From Aminobacter sp. HY435 (GTDB lineage: Bacteria > Pseudomonadota > Alphaproteobacteria > Rhizobiales > Rhizobiaceae): a DNA stretch of 64,000 bases. Of the stretch, positions 19,976 through 28,871 are shown piece after piece. How positions within the stretch are numbered: position 1 is the first letter of the stretch; every line of letters starts with the position of its first letter. The notes below the pieces were generated by a model. That model searched no databases, was not told where the DNA came from, and saw only the letters and a program-made list of their open reading frames with translations. Where the stretch lies: contig NZ_JANKZL010000012.1 of the NCBI RefSeq assembly GCF_027568395.1, positions 62,001 to 126,000 on the forward strand, written 5' to 3'. The translations under genes were made by a program, and so were the position numbers.

Positions 19976-22294
19976 CTACAGGCTGGCCGCCTGAGCCTCG
20001 AGCAGGCGCGAGATGGCAGCCTTGTACCGTTCGAATTCCGGCGACGCCTGTCGTATCGGGATTTGAGGGGCGGTTGGCTGGGCTGCGATGACCGGGACCT
20101 TGCCGGTCATTTTCCGTTCCGCCCACGAGACGACATAGCTGGCGTTCTTGCCTGTCAGGAAGGGATTGGCCTTGATGACGCTGACGCCCAATATGTCAAC
20201 GAGCATCGCGCCGCTCGAGGCGGAGAGCACCTGGTTCGCACCCTCCATCCCGAGGAAGTGGCAAAGATACAGCCGTCCCGCGGTGATCTGGTGACCGCGC
20301 TCCTTGAGATAGGCCTCGCCTTCGCGCGCCAGGTTGCGCACCATTTCCCTTGAGATGGTCGGGTCGTAGCGCAGGGCGAGAAGCTCTTCGGTCGAGAGCG
20401 ACCGCGCCAGGTCGGGCCTGTAGGTGTTCATCATGCGCAGCCATGTCTTCGAGATGAACTGGCCCAGCCCGGTTGCCGACGACAGCGGGTTCTTGGCCGT
20501 CGCGCTGCCGCCGCTTTCGACATGGACGATGCGGTTTGTCAGCAGCTCGATGGCTGAATCGTCGGAGGAGACGACGACGGTGACGGTTCCCAGCGGGTCG
20601 ATCGCCTGGCCGTCCTGGTAGAGTTCGAAATGCAGGTGCGGGCCGGTCGAGAGACCCGTCGTGCCAATATAGCCGATGACCTCGCCTGCCTTGACCGTCA
20701 TTCCCACGGTGATGTTTGCCGCGAAGCGTTGCATATGGGCATAGCGCGTCTCGCGCCCGTTGGCGTGCGAAATGCGGATCAGGTTTCCATAGCCCTTGCC
20801 GTCGCCTTCGAAGACGATCTGGCCGTCGAAGGCGGCGGCGATCGGCGTGCCCACGGGGGCCGCCCAGTCGACGCCCTTGTGGATGCGGACCGTCTTGAGG
20901 ATGGGGTGCATGCGCGGACCGAAAGTCGACGTCATGACCCCGTTGACGGGTGTCATCATGCCGTTGGCCGCAGCCGGCGAACGTACCTGATCGTCTGGGG
21001 TAACGCAGGCGAAGTCGCCTTCGCCTTCCCGGAACACGAAACATTCGAGGTTCGTTCCGCCGCCGAGCACGCCGACATAGAGAACCCGTCCGCCGAGGCC
21101 ATCCTTGCCGCGCGGCGTTTCCGAATAAAGCAGCACCAGACGCTGCTTCTCTGTCGCGAAGGCATTCAGGTCGTGACCGCGCGAGAGATACATGATTGCC
21201 TCGCCGAGCACGCTCGTCGGCACGTCGTTGCGGGCCGCGGTTGAATAGATCGCATCGAGCAGCCGGTACTGGCGCTTGTGCGCGCCGGTCTCGGGGCGGC
21301 CCGAATAGTTGAACAGGTCATCGCGTACCCAAGGGTCGACGCCGGAGACGAACAGCCCGCTGGAGTTGCGCGCGACGGTGCCGACATACTTGCTCATGGC
21401 ATAGACCGAGACCTGCATCAGGGCGAAGCCTGATGCATCGCGGCGCGGCATGAAGCCGCGCATGGCGACGACATAGCCGGGCTGGAGGCCGGTCAACGCA
21501 AACTGGGTTTTCAGGGCGTCGGCGGCGAGCTTGGCTTCGTCGGCGGCGAAATGCGCCTCAAGCGCGACACTCTCGAGGCTTCTCGCGGTCAGCACCTTGA
21601 CGAAGATGTCCTGCGTCGGCTCGAACCGCTCGACCTGGGGCGTGACGGTTGCGATGCTCGTGTTGTCTTCGACCGCAGTCTTCTCGAAGGCCGGCAGGGG
21701 AGCCTCGCCCTCGTCGATGGTCTCGCCCCAGCCGGCGCCGGCATCGTCGGTTAGATCGGCATCGCCGCTGGCTGTTTCATCGCCAGTCGCTTCCGGTGCC
21801 TGCACCGCCGGCTCCTCGGCAGGAGCAACGGAAGTGCCGCGCTGGGCCTGGAAGAAGGCGAAGTCTTCCTGTGACGAGGGGATCGTCGTCATGAAGCGCT
21901 CGCTGGTCGACAGCATGGTGTCGGAGAGAAACGCGACCTGGGGGGAAACACCGTCGGCGCCGAGTTCCAGCGGCCTCGCCACCGACTGGCGCCTGCTCCC
22001 GGTACCTGCCTCGTGCGACAGGTTGATCCACATCGGATCGCCGGCCAGGTCGAGGATGGCGGGAACGTAGACGCCGGCGTCTGCGGGCACCACATCGGCT
22101 TCCTCGGTCGGCTGCAGGTCTCCTTCATAGTCGGCAGCGAACCAGTAGCCGTAGCCGAGATAAGCTCCGGCGGAGAAGATGAGCAGGCAAAGCAGCCCGG
22201 CCGCCGCGACGATCTTCTTCGACCGCGACTTCTTGAGCTGAGCCTGCCGCTCGAGCTTTCTCCGCCGGAAACTGGTGTCGATGCCGTGCGTCAT
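19976..22294 (-). CDS. Two-domain murein hydrolase: M23 metallopeptidase plus lytic-transglycosylase-like domain
   Basis: The 772-residue protein has one N-terminal membrane helix (about 28-50) and a large periplasmic part. An acidic, low-complexity stretch (about 150-205) leads to an M23 (LytM) domain with zinc ligands in IHKGVDWAAP (about 468-477) and HLHFEL (about 551-556). A C-terminal domain like soluble lytic transglycosylases follows (HVESGGS near 589 with the candidate catalytic Glu, then ATGLGQFISKTWL). M23 enzymes cut peptide cross-links; transglycosylases cut glycan. The gene overlaps the next one by 4 bp in a T6SS operon, so local wall opening for the secretion machine, or an effector role, is inferred. 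Confidence 0.8.
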   Translation of the reverse strand: MTHGIDTSFRRRKLERQAQLKKSRSKKIVAAAGLLCLLIFSAGAYLGYGYWFAADYEGDLQPTEEADVVPADAGVYVPAILDLAGDPMWINLSHEAGTGSRRQSVARPLELGADGVSPQVAFLSDTMLSTSERFMTTIPSSQEDFAFFQAQRGTSVAPAEEPAVQAPEATGDETASGDADLTDDAGAGWGETIDEGEAPLPAFEKTAVEDNTSIATVTPQVERFEPTQDIFVKVLTARSLESVALEAHFAADEAKLAADALKTQFALTGLQPGYVVAMRGFMPRRDASGFALMQVSVYAMSKYVGTVARNSSGLFVSGVDPWVRDDLFNYSGRPETGAHKRQYRLLDAIYSTAARNDVPTSVLGEAIMYLSRGHDLNAFATEKQRLVLLYSETPRGKDGLGGRVLYVGVLGGGTNLECFVFREGEGDFACVTPDDQVRSPAAANGMMTPVNGVMTSTFGPRMHPILKTVRIHKGVDWAAPVGTPIAAAFDGQIVFEGDGKGYGNLIRISHANGRETRYAHMQRFAANITVGMTVKAGEVIGYIGTTGLSTGPHLHFELYQDGQAIDPLGTVTVVVSSDDSAIELLTNRIVHVESGGSATAKNPLSSATGLGQFISKTWLRMMNTYRPDLARSLSTEELLALRYDPTISREMVRNLAREGEAYLKERGHQITAGRLYLCHFLGMEGANQVLSASSGAMLVDILGVSVIKANPFLTGKNASYVVSWAERKMTGKVPVIAAQPTAPQIPIRQASPEFERYKAAISRLLEAQAASL

Positions 22295-22776
22295 GGCGCG
22301 CGGGCGGTCAGAAAGAATGTCCAGCGCGCCTGCTGGAGCGTATCGACCTCATAGAACCGCGCTGCCACCTCGCCGCGCACCCAGCAGTCGTCGGTGCCGC
22401 GGATGACGAAGCGGCGGCGCTCGACGCACATGTCGGTGGAGCCATCAAGAACCGCGTTGCCGAAGACGTCGGTGGCGTAGATGTAGATGTAGCGGTTTGC
22501 GAGCTCTTCACGGATCACGTTGACGCATTGGTTGGCCCCGACGGTCCACCAGCCTTCCGTCTGGAAAGAGCCGTCGCTCTGCTGCCCTACGGCCAGGTTG
22601 ACCACATCCAGGGTCTGGTTGCAGACCGTGAACTCGGCATGCGCCTGGACGGGCGACAGGACGGTCAGGAACGCGGCGCTCGCTGCGGCACAGGCAAGGT
22701 TGAGCACCCACCGGCGCGCCGACAGCAGGCGCGGACGGCTAGCGGCCTTCTGCGAAGGACATCGGAGCCGCGCCAT
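22291..22776 (-). CDS. DUF1036-family secreted protein
   Basis: The 161-residue protein has a signal peptide (about 24-48, ending VQAHA) and one DUF1036 domain. Typical features are FTVCNQTLDVVNLAVG, EGWWTVGANQCVNV, paired cysteines and YIYATD. Members are small periplasmic beta proteins of unknown function. It overlaps the phosphatase gene upstream by 38 bp and the M23 gene downstream by 4 bp, so expression is tightly coupled. In this context it may be an accessory periplasmic partner of the hydrolase. Confidence 0.8.
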   Translation of the reverse strand: MARLRCPSQKAASRPRLLSARRWVLNLACAAASAAFLTVLSPVQAHAEFTVCNQTLDVVNLAVGQQSDGSFQTEGWWTVGANQCVNVIREELANRYIYIYATDVFGNAVLDGSTDMCVERRRFVIRGTDDCWVRGEVAARFYEVDTLQQARWTFFLTARAP

Positions 22777-23506
22777 CCGTCGCCCCCACTATTCGCACCA
22801 CAACGATGGTGACGTTGTCCGTGCCGCCGCGGGCGAGGACCTTCTCCAGAAGCTCGGCGCAGACAGCCTGCGGGGATGCGGTCGCCGCCGCAGCTTCGAT
22901 TTCCTCCTCCAGCACGTGGGCCGTGAGACCGTCCGTCGCCAGGACGAAGACATCGCCCGGCTTGATGTCGCCCTGATGGAAGTCGAGGGCGATCTCGTCG
23001 TTGACGCCGATGGCCCGGGTGACGACGTTGCGGCGCGGCCAGGTGCGCGCCTCCTCGGCCGAAATGGCGCCCTTGTCGACCAGCTCCTGCACCTCCGTGT
23101 GGTCGTGCGAGAGCTGCGAGATGGCCTTGTCGCGCACGAGATAGATGCGGCTGTCGCCGAGCCAGAGGCAGGCAAACTTGCCGTCCATCGCCAGCAGCGC
23201 CGCAAGCGTGGAGCCGATGGTGACGCCGCGCTCGGCGGAGATCAGGCGGATCTGGTCGTGGGCGCGCTCGAGCCGGTCTTCGAAGCGGGCGCGCAAATCC
23301 GGCGGGGAACTGGCAATGCCGATGGTGGCGAGATGTTCGACTATGCTTGCCGAGGCAAACTCGCCGTCGTCATGGCCCCCCATCCCGTCGGCAACTACCC
23401 AGACCCCGCTCCCGGGCTCGAGCAGCAGGCTGTCTTCATTGGTCTGGCGCACGCAACCCTTGTGGGTTACGCCGTAACTGTCGAAGGCAAGCGCGACATC
23501 AGCCAA
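22739..23506 (-). CDS. pppA: PP2C-type serine/threonine phosphatase of T6SS, PppA-like
   Basis: The 255-residue metal-dependent phosphatase keeps all PP2C motifs: NEDS, VVADGMGGHDDG, GSTLAALL, LGDSRIYLV, LATDGL and GGTDNVTIVVVR. In T6SS loci PppA reverses phosphorylation of FHA protein by PpkA and so resets secretion. A PpkA-like kinase is encoded at 59795-61804. The start appears to be TTG at 23506 with AGAGG just upstream; no in-frame ATG is near. The gene follows the first tssM-like gene on the same strand. Confidence 0.87.
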   Translation of the reverse strand: MADVALAFDSYGVTHKGCVRQTNEDSLLLEPGSGVWVVADGMGGHDDGEFASASIVEHLATIGIASSPPDLRARFEDRLERAHDQIRLISAERGVTIGSTLAALLAMDGKFACLWLGDSRIYLVRDKAISQLSHDHTEVQELVDKGAISAEEARTWPRRNVVTRAIGVNDEIALDFHQGDIKPGDVFVLATDGLTAHVLEEEIEAAAATASPQAVCAELLEKVLARGGTDNVTIVVVRIVGATDGAAPMSFAEGR

Positions 23507-23622
23507 TTGCCTCTGGCGCCAGCCTGGCGCCCCTCTGCGGTAGCTGCCTGTTACCGTCCTTCAGTCTGCCACAGGGGCGGACGTTAGAACACCGAAATCA
23601 AACGCCCATTACCGGCCTTTGC

Positions 23623-26600
23623 TCAAAGGGTCCGGGGGCAGACGAAGGCCGAAAACGCCGGCAGCGAGAACGGATTTCCTGGCGAATTTGCCTGCAGTGT
23701 GTAGGCGACGTCGCGACCGCCGATGACGAAGCGGAGCTCGACCTTGTCGTCCTTGGCGGATGTCGTGGCGGTGTCCAAAAGCCGCTTCAACGCCCAGGGC
23801 CCCTCGAAACTTATCGAGGAGTCCCGCCCGGCGAGCTCGGGCGTCAAACTGATGCTCGCCTGACCGGTTGCTGTCCCGCCGGGCCAGACGATGACGACCG
23901 GGCTGTTGCCGGTCTGGTAGCTCTGCACGACCTGGCCGTTGACGTTCAGCAGGGCCATGTCGACATCGTTGTGCTGCGAGAACGGCGTGACGGTGATGTT
24001 GACAACCGGCGTCGTTCCACCCAGCGGGAAGAATGCCTCGCGGATTGTTGCCGCCAGCTGGAATGGTCTCAGTGCGCTAGCTGAGACATCGCGGCCGAGG
24101 CTGTTGCCCTGCTTCCACGACCAGTTCTCACCGGAGACGTCGACATAGGGAGCGAGGTTCTGGGCGAAATAGCGATCCAACAGCCCGGCCGGCCCGAACA
24201 GGCGCGTGAAGTCGGCGACCGGCAGGTCGTCAGCACTTCCGGCGGAGAACGGATAGCGGTTGGCGAGCGCCTCTTCGCAGGGAGCGGCCACTAGTTCTGC
24301 CAGCGACTTGCGCATCTGCTCGAGCGAGGCCCGGGCGGCATCGCCTTCGAATTCGTCTGCCGCTGCGAGGATCATACGCTGCAGAGCCTTGGGAACGCGC
24401 GAAGCGTTGGCGCGCAGGTTCGAGATCTGGAGCTGCAGGTTGGTGTTCACCCGGTCTGCCTGGGTTGGCGCGGCGGCGGCAATTGTGAGGCTCTGATGGA
24501 TGGCGCGGAAATTCTGAACCAGGGCATCGATCGGGCGCTGGCTGGGACGACCGTCGACCAACAACTGGAAAGCGCGGAACTGCGCCTCGATGCTGGCTCC
24601 CGGAACGACCGCCGTTCCGCTCGCCGGCGCCGACCCGGCGCGGGTGTTGGATTTGCGGCCCGGCATCTCGATGCCGATTGCGGCAAGGCCGTCGGATCGC
24701 GCCGGATCGGTGGAAGCAGGATCACCGCTACGGGTCAGCGCCGTTTCCCGTGCTATGGCTTCGAAAAGCTGCGCGATGGGAGAGTTGGGGGCGCCTGCCG
24801 CCGAGAGTGCCAGGAACTGCGCCTTGTCCGCCACCATCGGCTGGAACTTCAGCCGGTCGAGCGCACTGTTCCAGGCTGCGGCGAACTCCCGGTCATAGCG
24901 CTCGAGCAGGTCGGGTCCGAGCCGCGGCAGTTCCTGCACGACCTCTTCCTGCTCGGTACTTGTGCCGACCACCCATTGGTCGTCGGTGAGCCGGCCGGCA
25001 ATTCCTGCCAGTTGCGCCAGGAAAACGTTGTTGAAGCCGCTGTTTGTGTAGATGCCCGGTATGCGGAGCGAACCGAGGTCGCTGCCGTCGACCATGTCGA
25101 AGACCAGCTTGGTTTCGGGGCCGCCCGCAGTGACAAAGGCGAAGTCCTGTGGCCGCTTGGCCGATACCGCGGCGGCGATGAGCGCCGAGGCGCGATCTGC
25201 GACCGTCATGCGGCCGAGGGAGCGTTGTGCGGCCTCGACGAGGGAGCGGTCCATGTCCACGGACGGATCATGGGCGTCATCGAGCGCAAGCATTGCCCGC
25301 AGGTGCTTTTCAAGCGCCTGCCTGCCATCACGGTTCTGCGGGCCGGGATAACGGTTCTGCTCCCAATCTCGCATCATCCAGGCGACAATCATCTCGTCGT
25401 CGGCCTTGGGGGCTTTCCCGCCCAGCATCAGGTAGACCTTCAGCAGCTCATAGAGGCCTGTCGGATCACCAAGGTTTGCCAGGATCCTCTGTTCGAGATG
25501 CAGCATCAGGCGCGGTCGAAGCAGCCGCTCCAGAGCTTGCCGGTAGGCTTCCTGCGACGCTGAAGCGAGCCGCGAGCGCTGGTCCATCCCGAGGGTTTCG
25601 CGCAGCGAGGCAGGCTGATTGGTGGTGTCATAGCCGGCAGGCAAGCCTCGGATCCCCTCCAGACCGTCCAGGACGGTTGCCAGGTCGCTGTCGGCCACGG
25701 TGGTTGCTTCGAGTCGCTGCGCCGCCGCTGCGCGCACTGCCGCTGCCCCCTCGGCGGTCGCCCGTACCAGGTCCCGATTGGCCTTGAAGCTGATGCCCAG
25801 GACACCAAGTGTCGCCAGCGTCGCAAGCACGACCGCGCCGATAGCGGCATGCCTGACCAGGCGGAACCTGCGGTCGGCGCCGCGGTCGCGGGTCACCCAG
25901 CCGGCCTCGGCGAAAACGACCCTGGCCAGCAGGTCGTGCAGGAAGAAGCTCTTGCCGGTGCCTGACAGCTGGTCGCTTGTGTCGTGGCCAAAGCTCTTGC
26001 CGATAGCGCCGAGAATGCGGTCGATGGGGGTGCCTTCCTGGGTGCCGGACGCGAAGTAGAAGCCGCGGGGCACGTAGCCGGCAGGGTTGTCGCCACCGAA
26101 AACGGCTTCGAGGAAAGCAATGCTACGCTGTCTGAGGCACGCCATCTGCGCCGGGAATCCGAAGGCGGCGATGCGTGCGGCCGGGTCCGTCTCCTCCTGC
26201 AGCCTGTCAGGCAATCCCTGCGACAGGCGCCGGATCAGCTCGTCGAACTCGGCCGGCGCATCGCCCACCGGATTGCGCGTCCTGTCGACCGGCTGGAACG
26301 TCGCGCCCCACACCGCCTGGCGCTCGGCCTCGCTGCATTCGCCGAAGAACTCCATGAAGCCGCTGACGAGATCGGCCTTGGTGAACAGCACATAGACGGG
26401 GAAGTCGATTTTCAGGCGCTCGTGCAGCTCGCCCAGGCGATTGCGGATCTCCGTTGCCAGAACGTCCAGTTCGCGTTGGCCGGACGTCAGCAGATCCGCC
26501 ACGCTGACGGCGACGATGACGCCGTTGATCGGCTGGACGCCGCGGTGCTTCTTGAGCAGTGCGAGGAATTCCAGCCAGCCTTTTCGGTCGCGGTCGGCAT

Positions 26601-27171
26601 CGGTGTCCTGCGTGGTGTAGCGGCCGGCCGTGTCGAGCAGGACACCCCTATCGGTGAACCACCAGTCGCAGTTGCGCGTGCCGCCAATGCCGGGAACGGA
26701 TTGCGCGGCGCCGGAAACGGCCAGCGGGAAGGGCAGGCCGGAATTGGCGATTGCGGTTGTCTTGCCCGCGCCCGGCGGCCCGATGATCAGGTGCCACGGC
26801 ACCTCATAGAGGAAGTTGCGCCTGCCGCCCGAGCGGCTGAGCGCGGCGAGAGCGTCCTGCATACCCTTTTCCAGCAGCGCGGCGTCGGTGCCTTGAGCGC
26901 CGCTGGACATGGCGGTTGCCATGGCCCTCTGGGCCCGGCTGGCAAGCAGCTGCTGTCGCAGGTAATAGCCGGCGACCACAACCGCGACCAAAGCAATGAG
27001 TGCGACGCGGGCGCCGGCAGAAGACAGCGGTCGCTGGTCGCCCGGCCCGAGCAGTGGCCCGGCATACCAGACCGCTGCCGCCAAGCCAGCGAAGGCGACC
27101 ACGCTGACGACGAGCGGCAGGATGCCGGCCGACGGTGCCGGGCTGCGCTGCCGGACCGCGCGCCGGCTCAC
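23623..27171 (-). CDS. TssM-like (IcmF) inner-membrane protein, divergent paralogue
   Basis: The 1182-residue protein has TssM organisation. There are two N-terminal membrane helices (about 16-42 and 54-70), a cytoplasmic GTPase-like domain with Walker A GPPGAGKTT (about 130-138), a third helix (about 443-465) and a long periplasmic part. It ends in the usual beta domain (VDMALLNVNGQVVQSY; VIVWPGGTATGQASISL). TssM with TssL and TssJ forms the trans-envelope T6SS complex. A second tssM lies at 37915-41445, beside tssJ and tssK, and is taken as the main one. The GTG start overlaps the tssL-like stop by 4 bp. Confidence 0.85.
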   Translation of the reverse strand: MSRRAVRQRSPAPSAGILPLVVSVVAFAGLAAAVWYAGPLLGPGDQRPLSSAGARVALIALVAVVVAGYYLRQQLLASRAQRAMATAMSSGAQGTDAALLEKGMQDALAALSRSGGRRNFLYEVPWHLIIGPPGAGKTTAIANSGLPFPLAVSGAAQSVPGIGGTRNCDWWFTDRGVLLDTAGRYTTQDTDADRDRKGWLEFLALLKKHRGVQPINGVIVAVSVADLLTSGQRELDVLATEIRNRLGELHERLKIDFPVYVLFTKADLVSGFMEFFGECSEAERQAVWGATFQPVDRTRNPVGDAPAEFDELIRRLSQGLPDRLQEETDPAARIAAFGFPAQMACLRQRSIAFLEAVFGGDNPAGYVPRGFYFASGTQEGTPIDRILGAIGKSFGHDTSDQLSGTGKSFFLHDLLARVVFAEAGWVTRDRGADRRFRLVRHAAIGAVVLATLATLGVLGISFKANRDLVRATAEGAAAVRAAAAQRLEATTVADSDLATVLDGLEGIRGLPAGYDTTNQPASLRETLGMDQRSRLASASQEAYRQALERLLRPRLMLHLEQRILANLGDPTGLYELLKVYLMLGGKAPKADDEMIVAWMMRDWEQNRYPGPQNRDGRQALEKHLRAMLALDDAHDPSVDMDRSLVEAAQRSLGRMTVADRASALIAAAVSAKRPQDFAFVTAGGPETKLVFDMVDGSDLGSLRIPGIYTNSGFNNVFLAQLAGIAGRLTDDQWVVGTSTEQEEVVQELPRLGPDLLERYDREFAAAWNSALDRLKFQPMVADKAQFLALSAAGAPNSPIAQLFEAIARETALTRSGDPASTDPARSDGLAAIGIEMPGRKSNTRAGSAPASGTAVVPGASIEAQFRAFQLLVDGRPSQRPIDALVQNFRAIHQSLTIAAAAPTQADRVNTNLQLQISNLRANASRVPKALQRMILAAADEFEGDAARASLEQMRKSLAELVAAPCEEALANRYPFSAGSADDLPVADFTRLFGPAGLLDRYFAQNLAPYVDVSGENWSWKQGNSLGRDVSASALRPFQLAATIREAFFPLGGTTPVVNITVTPFSQHNDVDMALLNVNGQVVQSYQTGNSPVVIVWPGGTATGQASISLTPELAGRDSSISFEGPWALKRLLDTATTSAKDDKVELRFVIGGRDVAYTLQANSPGNPFSLPAFSAFVCPRTL

Positions 27172-28601
27172 AGGGTTTCCTCCCTGGGGATCATTACCTC
27201 GATCCGCCGGTTCCTTGCCCGGCCTTCCGGAGTCGAGTTGTCGGCGATGGGCTCGTCCTGTCCCTTGCCGTCGACACCGATGCGGGAAGGGTCCTGCACG
27301 GTCGGGGCGAGCACGGCCTTGACCGCCTCCGCCCGCGCCATGGACAGGTCATGGTTCGACTTGAAGGGTCCAGACGGCCGCGGCCTGATGTTGTCCGTGT
27401 GGCCGACGATCTCGACCGGGCCACGCTCGCCATCGAGGGCTGCGCCTATGCGACTGGCGACGGCCGCAAAATCAGGCTTGGTGTCCACGGCGCCGGGGTC
27501 GAACAGCAGGCTGTTGTCGATGTCGATGACGACGAAGTCGCCCCGGGTGGCGACGCTGAGCGCGCCGTTGGCAATATCCTTGGCGAGGGCGGAGCGGATG
27601 CGTTCTATCTGCGACGTCCGAGGGGCTGGCGCTTCTTCCACAGTTGGAGCCGCGACCTGGGCTCGCTCGATGGTGATCGGGCCAGAAGGGACGAGCGACA
27701 GCAGCTGCTGTGCGGCAGCTTCGCCCCGGTCGGTGACAATGGTTCGCATCCAGAAAAAAGTGCCCGCGACCAGTGCGATGGCTGCTGCCGCGAACGCCCA
27801 CACCGGCACCCTTCGCGGTGGGCGTGCTGGCCCGACGGACATGGGCTGCCAGCGTGGCGAGAGCCCCCCCTGGTGCGGCCGGAAATATCGGATCGCCTCG
27901 TAGACGTCGCGTCGTACCGGCTCGAGGGTATCGCCGCGCGTCGTGCCGCGATACGGCCCTTCGAAGCCCAGCGAAAGGCAGGCATGGATCAGTTCGAGCA
28001 GGTCGCAGCGTTCCTGCGGGTTGGCCAGCACCGTGTTCAGCGCGTCGAAGAAGCCGTTTCCCGGCGCTTCGACCTGGTAGTGCCGCCACAACAGACTGTG
28101 CGGCGCCCACGCGGCGGCGCCGATGCCCGGAAGGTTTCTGGCTATGTCATCCGCGGTCTCGCAAAGCACGTATCGAGCGATGCCGATGTCGTCGTCGAGG
28201 CCCAGCTCGGCGGCCCTCCAGCCGAACTCGTCGATGGCGGCGGCCAGTTGCCGCGCGACTTCGCCGACTTCTGTCTTGGTGCCTTGCACGCGCAGATGGC
28301 CGATCAGCATCAGCAGCGGCGCGGCAGCTGCCAACATGCCATTGGACGCCGGGTAGTCGAGGTCGAGCAGGCTCTCCAGCAGGTCGCTCCTGGCGTGCGA
28401 AGGGGAGGAGCCGTTGGCTGGTGGCCGTCCGGTCGGGGGCCTTGCCTGCGAGATGATGGTTCCGATCGGGGGCGTCGTGCCGGCCACATAGACGACCGTC
28501 GGGTCCGCGGCCGGGACAGAATCGGGCGTGTCGTCACGGCGCGCGGAACCGCGGACGATCGTTCTGCCGCCAGAGCCGGAAGGATTGTCCTTCGAACCCA
28601 T
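27168..28601 (-). CDS. TssL-like (DotU) protein with OmpA domain, divergent paralogue
   Basis: The 477-residue protein has an unstructured N-terminus, a DotU domain (about 70-245; LLDLDYPASNGMLAAAAPLLML, and ELIHACLSLGFEGPYRG), one membrane helix (about 262-282) and a C-terminal OmpA-like peptidoglycan-binding domain. The OmpA domain shows GHTDNIRPR near 397 and ends RARNRRIEVMI. The OmpA extension anchors the T6SS base to the cell wall. It is coupled to the tssM-like gene by a 4-bp overlap. Together with the FHA gene upstream it makes a second TssL/TssM/FHA set in this locus. Confidence 0.87.
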   Translation of the reverse strand: MGSKDNPSGSGGRTIVRGSARRDDTPDSVPAADPTVVYVAGTTPPIGTIISQARPPTGRPPANGSSPSHARSDLLESLLDLDYPASNGMLAAAAPLLMLIGHLRVQGTKTEVGEVARQLAAAIDEFGWRAAELGLDDDIGIARYVLCETADDIARNLPGIGAAAWAPHSLLWRHYQVEAPGNGFFDALNTVLANPQERCDLLELIHACLSLGFEGPYRGTTRGDTLEPVRRDVYEAIRYFRPHQGGLSPRWQPMSVGPARPPRRVPVWAFAAAAIALVAGTFFWMRTIVTDRGEAAAQQLLSLVPSGPITIERAQVAAPTVEEAPAPRTSQIERIRSALAKDIANGALSVATRGDFVVIDIDNSLLFDPGAVDTKPDFAAVASRIGAALDGERGPVEIVGHTDNIRPRPSGPFKSNHDLSMARAEAVKAVLAPTVQDPSRIGVDGKGQDEPIADNSTPEGRARNRRIEVMIPREETL

Positions 28602-28749
28602 TGCCGCTCACCCGCCCTCGCGCCGGCAACGCAACCGCACCGTCGCTGTCACGTCGCGCGCGGCAGCTTTTCCGCGCCCGGCTGCTGAAGCCGGCATGGT
28701 AGTGCAAGGCCTTGTCCAAGGGAACCGGTCGAGCCGGGGAACGGCTAAC

Positions 28750-28855
28750 GCATCGGCCCGAAAATCGGACCCGATTTTCGGAAAGCACGATGCGCCAACT
28801 CAGTAAGTGTAAGAGCGTCCTTTGTGCGTCCATTCGGACGCACGGCGCTCTAACG
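28750..28855. repeat. Palindromic intergenic repeat, copy B
   Basis: This gap between the FHA and tssL-like genes holds two hairpins. The first has an 11-bp stem CCGAAAATCGG/CCGATTTTCGG (28758-28768, 28771-28781). The second has GTGCGTCC/GGACGCAC (28824-28831, 28836-28843) nested in AGAGCG/CGCTCT. The first hairpin matches copy A near 17463. The second could also weaken read-through. The two together look like one mobile-type palindromic unit known from rhizobial intergenic regions. Confidence 0.6.
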
Positions 28856-28871
28856 GAAGCCCAACGCTCGC

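Noticed and set aside
25984-28688. Long plus-strand frames opposite the tssM-like and tssL-like genes
   Set aside because: They are rich in Ala, Arg and Gly and mirror coding bias; the minus-strand genes carry Walker, DotU and OmpA motifs.
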